From: Haplosporangium gracile | Taxonomy: Eukaryota; Mortierellomycota; Mortierellomycetes; Mortierellales; Mortierellaceae | Assembly (NCBI GenBank): GCA_015499985.1 | Contig: JAAAUF010000088.1 | Span: 5,858-46,241, forward strand | Reading direction: 5' to 3' | DNA length: 40,384 bases | Part shown: positions 32,645-40,384 of the stretch, in pieces | How the letters are laid out: each line of letters opens with the position of its first letter | How positions within the stretch are numbered: the first letter of the stretch is position 1 | The notes under the pieces: generated by a model | What the model saw: the letters and a program-made list of their open reading frames with translations, nothing else | Databases searched by the model: none | Told to the model about the DNA's origin: nothing | Made by a program: the position numbers and the translations under genes

Positions 32645-34203
32645 ATGCCCAACCTTCCGAATCCGATTCAGCAACAACCTTCTTCGTGATTCCATGCCTA
32701 CTATTCTGCAGCAACCATCACCCCAACCACTAGTTTCACCAGTATCATCAATATCAAGCGCAAAATCATGAGCATGGGTAAAGACTCTTCCCGCCTCATC
32801 GTCATTGACGATGACTCTGACGACGATAACTCTGAGCAGAGCAACATACAAGTCGAACCAACGACCGACCATGCCATCAACAGCACCGCCACAAACGCGA
32901 ATAACGAAGCTGTTGACAAACGGAGGCCCATCTCTTCAACCATCACCGCCATCACTGCCGCGACAGACTACAATGGCGGTGCTACTGACGTCTAGAGACC
33001 CATCTTTGAGAACCCATTTCACTCACCGTCCATACCACTCATGGTACTGCTTCTTCAGACGCGAGGGACAGAGAAAGAGACAGCGAAAGAGACAGAGACA
33101 GGGTCAGAGACAGAGTACCTGGATCAGAAATTCCGCACAGTGATGGCAGAGCATAAGCGATCGCTTTGCGTGTCCATCTGCAGCCTGCCTGTGATAAAGG
33201 GTAGATGCGTCTCACGTGCGCGTGGGGAAAAGAAAGATGGGCGGATAAAAGGACGTCTACCAGTGCCAGCAGTTGTCAAAGGTGCCCAATTTCCTGTTAC
33301 CGCCACTGTCGCCGTCACCCTGACTGCTGCTTCGGTCATCTTGTTACAATTAATGTCCGTTTCTCTTCCGTCTCCGTCGTCAATAACGGTGTTGTCGGTG
33401 TTACCACATCTGTCTTCATCATCATCCTTCACTGCTGCTGCTGCTGCTGCTCACACCTCTCGCGCTCCGCCAACTCAGGTCAATCTCAAGTCTTCCTCTT
33501 CCTTGCACGAGCGAAAAGACCAAGATACGCGATATCGACCAATAGCACCAGTACCAGTACGAGCATCCGTGCCCTCGCAACGGCAGGCGCAACCCTTATC
33601 GTCGCCATCGTTGTTGCCGTCACCAATGTCGCCTTCACAAACAGCAGCGTTGAACCTTTATGTTATTCCATATACCCTACATAATCGCATTTAATCTACT
33701 TCACCATCACCATCACCCCCATCACCGCCACCACCAGCGCAAAACTAACAGCCACGCACTACACCAATACCACACTTTCACCTCCTAAATTAACACAATA
33801 CAAAGTCCTTCCCGACATCGACATCACCGCCCCCACAGCCACCATAGAAAGACTCATACCCCCGCTCCTAACATCCGCCAAACATGAGACGAATTCCATG
33901 GCCCCATTCACCTCCAATATACAATATATCCTTGATCCCTCTTGGCCTTATACTCCACAAGATCGATCCCATTTCCATCGGCGATCACAACTCGTAGAAA
34001 TTATATGCAACGATATTGGTATTACCTATTCTAATCATGTGCAGAAGGTACTCTCCAGTTCCACGTATACTCATACCCGTACTGACACTGACATGGATGG
34101 AGATGGAGAGGGGAAGGAGGAAGAGGGCGACGAGGGATGTTACGAGATGCTAGTGGACAGGCGTGCGGACAGTATGTCGGACCGGTATGCGGTTGCTGGG
34201 TAG
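32645..34203 (+). pseudogene. unresolved coding-like locus: SIM-like motif, RD/RE tract, acidic C-terminus
   Basis: Several stretches read as protein but not in one frame. From 32768 a 75-residue frame has SSRLIVIDDDSDDDNSE, a hydrophobic core followed by acids as in SUMO-interaction motifs. A candidate intron 32979-33058 (GTGCTA donor, CTTCAG acceptor) would join it to an Arg-Asp/Glu tract (DARDRERDSERDRDRVRD). The frame used before that intron resumes at 33041-33694 with Ser/Pro/Ala-rich sequence. A different frame, open from 33685 to the TAG at 34201-34203, has the most ordinary-looking protein (LTQYKVLPDIDIT, IERLIPPLLTSAK, LVEIICNDIGITYS) and an acidic stretch. Stops at 32687 and 32993 and a frame change near 33690 must be introns, sequencing errors or decay. 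The calls of pseudogene and of multi-exon gene are about equally likely. Family not recognised. Confidence 0.35.
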
Positions 34204-34846
34204 GTGGTGGATGAAGTGTGTTGTACGGTTGCCTAGAAAAATGCTTGAAAGACGATCAGTAGTCTTTGTAGCTAGTTTCTCTGAACGTGAAACCAGGAAC
34301 AGGGACGAAGAAGAGATGTGAACAAAAAATATATATATATGTGCTTGATCACTGATCACGGATCTGTAACCGTGTCAGTTTTTTTTGTTTGGTGGCGGCG
34401 CCACCAATTTCATCTTTCTCCCTTTCCTTCGATAGCACAAGGTGGGAAGGATCAGTGCAAAGACACAGAAGAAAAAAGACGTTTCTTGTTATTCATATGA
34501 TATGTTTTATTGAGTTTTTTTATTCTGGAGGTAAAAACAGTTGGCCCACTAAATCGTTCCTTCTGTCAAAGAAAAGGAATAAATGCAAAAGAAAAAAAAA
34601 AGTTCAAATGCCAAGAAGGGAGAGCAGAACGATGTGGGAATGGAAATGAGGAATGGGGAATGCAAAGAAAAGAAAAGAAAAGTAAATTAAAAAAAAAAAA
34701 ATACAGGGAGTAAAAGGACAACAACTTTTGAAAAGTGAAGACAAAAAAAAAGAGAAAAGATACACTATCAATCAATGAAGAAACGTATGGATGTGCTGCT
34801 GCGGATATAAAAGCGAGAAGAAAAAAAAAAGCGGAAAAGAAAATAA
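34204..34846. other. intergenic, 3' region of the NDT80-type gene
   Basis: A/T-rich spacer with several A runs. It should hold the 3' ends of the plus-strand locus to the left and of the minus-strand NDT80-type gene. No coding frame of quality is visible; the open frames at 34510-34850 come from A-rich composition. Confidence 0.5.
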
Positions 34847-37567
34847 TCAAGACTGCTGCTCCTCCATGGGATTCTCAAGGATACGATCATTCGAGATGCC
34901 CAACCCCTTGACACCATGACCAATCCCGCCAAGACCACCAATACCACCAAGAACACCACCAATGCTTCCAAGAATACCGCCATTAGAATGATGCTCCTTT
35001 GTTGGTGTTGCGGGGACAGTCCGAGAAGTCCTGGTCTTGCTTTGTGCCCGCTTGGTGATTCCCGACATGGAGATGGATCTGGTCTTGCGAGTCGACCCAA
35101 TCGAGCTCCGATCGCCTGCATTGCCTCCCCCTGCTTTCTTGGACGACAACGCCGAGCTGAACGACTGACGACGTGGCGTAGCGCCAATAGGTGATCCAAT
35201 GAGTGGACTGCTAGGGCTCACGGGAGAGTGAATCCTCAAGCTTGCCAGTTGCGACTCATGGTCCTGTGTGTCCTGATCGTACTGCTGCCCCCCATTGTAC
35301 GAGTTATACTGGCCATTCAACTGTTGTTGCTGTTGCTGTTGGCCATCCTGGTGGTAATGGTGATGTTGGTCTTGTGGATGCTGCTGTGGGTATTGAGGGT
35401 ATGTCGACGATCCATACTGGTAGTGACCTCCACCATTCTCCGGGAAACCAGATGAGCTGTATATGTCAGGAGAGGCGGCTCCCGAGGCGGCGGGAGAAAA
35501 CCCATGCTGGACTTGAGGAGTTATGTAAGCATGAGGATGGGGGCCCGAAGGTGACAAAGGACTGGCAGGGTGGGACTCAGAACCATGTCGACCATTGTTG
35601 TAGCGATAGTCTTCCCGGTAGTCTTGGGCAGCCATATGAGACGCTGATCCAAGGGATTGGTAAGGGTAAGATGAGCTGTTGTAGCCGTAATTGGAGTAGT
35701 AAGAATAGTCACCGCCATTGCTGCTGCTGATGCTATCGTTCCTGTATGACGATGATGTAGGAGGGTATCTTTCATCCGAGGGGTAAGGAGTCGAGGATGA
35801 GGTTCCGGGGCCAGAAGAAGCGCCAGCCCCGACGGCAGCAGCATCGTCCTCCTCATTGTCGGCATAGTGTCCAGGCGAGCGACCACGAACGACCAAAGGA
35901 GCCGAAAAAGTATTGGCAACCAAGATCTGAGCTCCCGTATCAGTCTCAGCAAATAGGTCAACATGGACCTGGTAGTACTGCTGAGCTGCCCTCCGCTTGC
36001 CATTATTGGCAGTCGCCGTTTTGAACTGGACACGCTCATAAGTGACGACATAAGGTTGTAATCCAGTTGGCCCTGGGCTTAGGTCGCCTCCTGCACGGAC
36101 GGGCATCCGTTTTGGTGTGATCTGAGGCCCCTTGTCACGTTTGGGTGTGTGCTGAACCAACTCGATCGCCTTTTCGCCGTGCTGGATCTGGGCTCCAATG
36201 CAAACTAGGAACCGGTTGACCTGGAGGAGTTCACCGTTGTAGTCCAGCAGACAGGGGACCTCGGATTGTTGAGTGGTGTCGAGTCCCGGAATGAAGAAGC
36301 ATGCGCTAAGCTGGAAGTAGTTGCGACGGTAGCACGTCCAGTCGTTTGACGCCAAGAAGAACCCCCTGTCAATCTTTGCCGCCAACTTCAACGTGTAGCT
36401 GTAAAAGATCCAGAGTAAAGAGAAGTATGTTAGTATGTTTTGCTCTCCCTTGTGGTTGTGAACAAAACAAGGAGTGCGCTCTCAAAAGTCATACCTTGTG
36501 GAGCGATCCATGCTCATAACGTTGTAGAGTTGGTGGACGGGGAAAAAGTAAGGGCTTTCATGGGTGGCAAAGACCTCAGATCGTTTCCTGTTCCGCGAGC
36601 CACCACTCATCATGGATTCAGAGGTGGGCGAATGTGTCGAGCTAGCGTAGGCCGCAATGTTGTCGCCAGCGATTCTTTCAGAGCCCGTAGCCATGTCAGG
36701 GCTTCCTGCTTGCTCGTCCATGCTGCCGTGGTGGTGACTATAAGAATGGTTCCTAATAATCCATTTTAGCATGGGAAAATAATAAAATAAATACATTGCC
36801 ATTTGGATATGGTTTCTCATTTGTCATTTTTCTAGTGTTTCCCTCCCAATAGTCCGCTTATTTTCACAAATGCCCCTGTTGGTTTTGTTGTTCTATCCCT
36901 CAAAGTTGCTCAATTTTCTCAAGAGAGCACCTCTCCAAGTGGTAATTGTACTACGAGCTTGTAAGTTGGGCTTTAGCTGAGAAAAATGAAATAATAAAAA
37001 ATGAGAGCAGCGAACAGAAAAATGACGATCCCCGACGACATCTGCTGTCATCCTTCTTCTTCTGATTCTGGGAATAAGTGGCGGCGACTGGTCGGCTCCC
37101 TCCCTTTTCTGCCTCCTCTTTCTTTCCCTCTCGTTCGGTCGGTCGGTTGGTTAAGCGGTCTTTTCAGTCTGGTCTGTTCCCCGCATGTGACCTCTCCCTT
37201 CTTCTTGTATCCTTGTCAGGTACACAAAAAATGCCTTGTGCGAAAATATTTCATTCTCCTACAAGTATCACCTTCTTGCGCTCGTCTTGCCCACGAGGTA
37301 GTTCTCCTTCGATCTTAGTTTTTCTTCCTTTTGTTCCTTGAGAATCTATCTCCCTCTCTCTCGTTTTCTTTGTCATAAGAGAGCATCGCCTCTTCTTTTT
37401 TTTTTTTTTTTCTCCCTTTTTTGTGTGAGATCCTTCTTCGGACACCGAACAAACAGTTTTTTTTTTCCGCAACGATGACTGGCCAATTGATTCGTTTTTA
37501 AAGTTACCTGGGGTAGTGTGAGGACGATGACGAGGAAGAGTAAGATCCATTACTGAGAACATTGCCG

Positions 37568-37599
<32 letters not shown>

Positions 37600-39390
37600 A
37601 GTGCTGTTGTTCCCGTCGTGTCCGTTGTTGTTGCCATTGTCTGGAACTGGGTAGCCCGAGTAATCATAATGTCCGTTCCCTTCCGCAGTGGGGCTCCTAT
37701 TATAATTGTTTGCATTGAATGAAACAGTAATACAACATACGTTAAAACGACAGAGTCAGTTAGTCAGGGGCCATGAAGAAGATAGCAAGGATGCTCGCGA
37801 TAATAAAAAGACAAGAAAAAAAAATCTTATTCTTGTCCAAGGACACATTAAGGACACATTAAAAAAAAACATATTGCCAACCACAATCGCTATCGCCATC
37901 GCCATCGCATATCACATTATGGCAGTCCCTTCCTTCCCTTATTATTTTTTTCGTCGGCTCACTGAACTCACACAACCCCCCTACCTTTGTTTTTTTTTCT
38001 CATGAGAACAGAAAAATAGCGCAGATGAAAGAAGGAAGCGGGAAGGAAGGGAAAAAAAACAACAACAAGAACTAGATAACCTTTTCCCTGTCTTTTCCTT
38101 TTCTTTCCCTTTTGTAACTTTCCCGTCTTCATCTTCACAATTGACGACTGGACGCTCAATTGAGTTGCACTGGGTGTTCTCCCATCTTTGGTTCTATTTT
38201 CTATTTTTTGCTCGCCCCGTTTCACAGCCTCGTCTTACCAGGACCCGTAACGCCCTGTATCCCCTGCCAAAGATGCTCCTGGACCCACAAGGAGAGCGTC
38301 AATGCTTTTTTGTCTCACCCTTCTCTGTCCGACACCGCTTAATCTTGTGTGACCCCTGTGGGACAATGCAACAAAAAAAACGAGATCTTGTAGCAGGGCC
38401 ACATACCTCAACAGAAAAGAAAGAACTCAAACACAGCGTGTTCGCACACTTTCACACTTTTCTCACACCCAAGAAAAAAAAAATAGATACAATTCCTGTT
38501 GTACACATTTTCGGGTACATGTCTCGAATGGCTGGAATGAGGGCATACACATACACACTAATGTGCATGTTTCTGTTCCTGACTCTTTCTTTCTCACACT
38601 CCCTTTGCCTCTCCGATCAAAATCTCGCTTTCCCCCTACTTATTTTAATCTTTAGTCCATGTACCCCGCACACACGGACAGGAGAAAGAAAACAATGACA
38701 CAAATAAACGACTTACAAAGGGTGCTGGTGGTGCTCCTGGGGGTATGATGCATGATGCGCATAGTAAGGCTGCTGCTGCTGTTGTTGTTGTTGCTGTTGT
38801 TGGTACTGGCCACCATTGCTGCCCTGCTGCGAATGATCATATGTATAATGACCATGTTGCTGCTGTTGTTGTTGTTGTTGTTGGTACAGGTTATGGGTAT
38901 TGATGGGCGAGAGCGGCGAAGTTGACGGAACAGGGGAGGTCGGGGATGCAAATGAGTTGTGCAAGTTTGAGGGATGACCTCCATGAGCAGAGTAGACGCC
39001 ACCATTGCTTCCGTTCCCGAGTGCCTGTCCAGTCGTCTGAATAGGGTGTGGGAGGTAAGCGCCGTTGGCTGGGTAGCCCGAAGAAGTCGGTGCAGAGGAG
39101 TAGTGGTGTCCATTGCTGTTGTTGCTACTGTCGTACTGCGCCTGTTGCTGGTCCTGCTGCTGTTGTTGTTGTTGTTGTTGCTGTGGCTCGTTGTGCGCTT
39201 CTGAGTATCCGCTGCTGTTGTTATCCTCGGTGTACTGGTGGCGTATGGTACTGCTGCTGGTGTTGTCGTTTGTGGCGGCGCTGGTATAGTCAACAGAGAT
39301 GGAGGACGATCTTGGCTCGGCTCTATCTTGGTAATCCAGGTGTTTTGAGGCATTGGAGACGGAGCGTTCCCGAGGGAGATGATCGGCCAT
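34847..39390 (-). CDS. NDT80/PhoG-type transcription factor
   Basis: Four exons on the minus strand: 39390-38717, 37696-37508, 36752-36495 and 36398-34847; phases agree and give 890 residues. The start at 39390 has an excellent context (AACCATGG); an in-frame ATG at 39420 would add ten residues. The family (yeast Ndt80, Neurospora VIB-1, Aspergillus XprG) binds DNA through an Ig-like s-type fold and controls meiosis, incompatibility or starvation responses. The domain runs from about residue 350 to 555: AAKIDRGFFLASNDWTCYRR, IELVQHTPKRDKGP, YERVQFKTATANNGKRRAAQ and VVRGRSPGHY (about 543-551). Exons 1 and 2 encode Gln/Ser/Gly- and Asn-rich sequence. The C-terminal part is Tyr/Ser/Gln-rich, then a basic Ser-rich block and a Gly/Ile-rich tail. 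Introns 1 and 2 (1020 and 755 nt) are far longer than others here. Identification secure; N-terminal model good. Confidence 0.93.
36753..37507 (-). other. long intron 2 of the NDT80-type gene
   Basis: 755 nt between CCCAG|GTAACT and ATTATTAG|GAACC on the minus strand. It contains CT-rich and A/T-rich stretches like the leaders and promoters elsewhere in the window. The first in-frame ATG of exon 3 (MDEQAGSPDM) would give a shorter factor that keeps the DNA-binding domain. Confidence 0.7.
37697..38716 (-). other. long intron 1 of the NDT80-type gene
   Basis: 1020 nt between CTTT|GTAAGT and TATAATAG|GAGCC on the minus strand. No coding frame of quality is visible on either strand. It contains a short direct repeat (AAGGACACATT at about 37840-37862) and GCCATC triplets at about 37886-37907. 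Confidence 0.75.
38765..39182. repeat. CAG/CAA repeats encoding polyQ in exon 1 of the NDT80-type gene
   Basis: Three mixed CAG/CAA arrays on the minus strand, at about 38769-38802, 38857-38886 and 39141-39182, each encode 9-12 Gln. Codons alternate between CAG and CAA, which suggests selection for the residue more than slippage of one triplet. Confidence 0.85.
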
Positions 39391-40384
39391 GGTTACTATT
39401 GGTGAGGCTGCTGTTGTCATCGCGTCGTGAAATAAAAGTGATGCTGTTGACAAAAGAAGAAGGGAGAAGAGCGCGCAGGAGGGAGAAAGCGAGTAGAAGA
39501 GAAGAAAAGTTTCAGTTGGCAGCTCGTTCATATAAATATTTCATTGTTACGGGACTTTTTTTTCCTCCTTTGGGAAATGAGGAAAGAAAAAAAGGAGTGC
39601 TGGGAAGTTAAGGGATAGGGAAGGAAGGTAGGAAAAAGAGGGTCAAGATGTCCAGGGAAGGCCCGTAACCTATGATAGGAAATGGAAGCAGGGACGAAAA
39701 AGGAAGGATGGGAACGAGGGAACGAGTGGCGACGGGAACAGAAAACGCATTGTCCGAGGCGCGTGCGAAGAAAGATGAAGTAGTGGTAGAAGGGAAAATG
39801 ATTGTGCTGTAATAAAAAAATGAGCAGCCTTCAACGGCTGTCTAAAGAAGAATAGTAAGAACAGCACGAGCGAGTTGTTCATTGTGTACCTTGTGATGAG
39901 GGAAAGTAGAGTGGAGTGTTGGTCGTAAAAAGGAAATGAGAGTATAAAGAAGGAAAGAAGGAATGAGTAGAGTGGAGTGGAGTGGAGTGGGCGAGTAGAG
40001 GACAGGAGAGAACACGGAGAGAGAGCGGGCAAAAGAGCGAGAAGAGAACGTGAAAGAAAAGATTAAGAAAAGGAGGCCAACAAACGTTTATTATAAGCAA
40101 AATAAAGAAGAGGCTAAGTCTAGCTGACTTGGCATTGAAACGAGCCACTAACCAACCAACCATGGGGTCACAACGAATACAAGCGAACGAACGAACATAA
40201 ACGAACGAACGAACGAATGGACGGACGGGCACACAACGCTGGTCCGTCTGGGAAAAACATCAAAAAAAGGCGAAGAGAAGGAAGACCGAACACAAAGAGA
40301 TACACACATCAAAAACCCTAATGGATGTTACGGGTATTCTATTCCTATTCACTCAGAGAGTAAGAAGTCTTGCGCTCGAGCAAC
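39391..40384. other. intergenic, promoter/leader of the NDT80-type gene to window end
   Basis: The minus strand is pyrimidine-rich for several hundred bases upstream of 39390, matching leaders of other genes here. An ATG at 39531 in the same frame would add a hydrophobic, unlikely N-terminus. Simple repeats include GTGGA units near 39970-39990 and CGAA units near 40188-40215. No gene is visible to the window end. Confidence 0.5.

Overview
The window looks like nuclear DNA of a filamentous fungus. It carries a KRE2/KTR-type mannosyltransferase (GT15, a fungal family), an NDT80/PhoG-type transcription factor, a peroxisomal acyl-CoA oxidase ending in SKL, a kinesin-7, and genes split by short GT-AG introns, mostly 70-140 nt, whose acceptors usually read TAG. 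The many introns, long homopolymer and pyrimidine tracts, and Gln/Asn/Ser-rich proteins would fit an early-diverging lineage such as Mortierellomycota. That placement is inference; no marker gene is present. There are no rRNA or convincing tRNA genes, CRISPR arrays or intact transposons. A 34-base run of N lies in one intron.

Layout. 465-1909 (-): secreted, probably surface-anchored protein with five exons. 2600-3223 (-): small CS-like protein, divergent from VPS11. 3522-7834 (+): VPS11 of the HOPS/CORVET tethering complexes, eleven exons. 8873-10836 (+): Sel1-repeat protein. 11874-14808 (+): acyl-CoA oxidase. 15178-15474 (-): possible 58-residue two-exon gene in an otherwise empty 2.7 kb. 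17551-20712 (-): long low-complexity membrane protein of unknown family. 21354-22866 (-): alpha-1,2-mannosyltransferase, divergent from the kinesin-7 gene at 23510-27248 (+). 27388-30081 (-): polyQ protein with a three-fold repeated YVR-x-x-PV-x-SD module, convergent with the kinesin. 32645-34203 (+): coding-like but unresolved region with a SUMO-interaction-like motif and an Arg-Asp/Glu tract. 34847-39390 (-): NDT80-type factor with two unusually long introns.

The genes do not form a pathway or cluster. They are ordinary eukaryotic housekeeping and regulatory genes: secretion and wall glycosylation, vacuolar fusion, peroxisomal beta-oxidation, microtubule transport and transcription. The least explained items are the repeated-module polyQ protein, the orphan membrane protein, the unresolved 32.6-34.2 kb locus and the possible small gene at 15.2-15.5 kb. 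Exon boundaries were assigned by hand from splice sites, reading phase and remembered family sequences, so small errors are possible.
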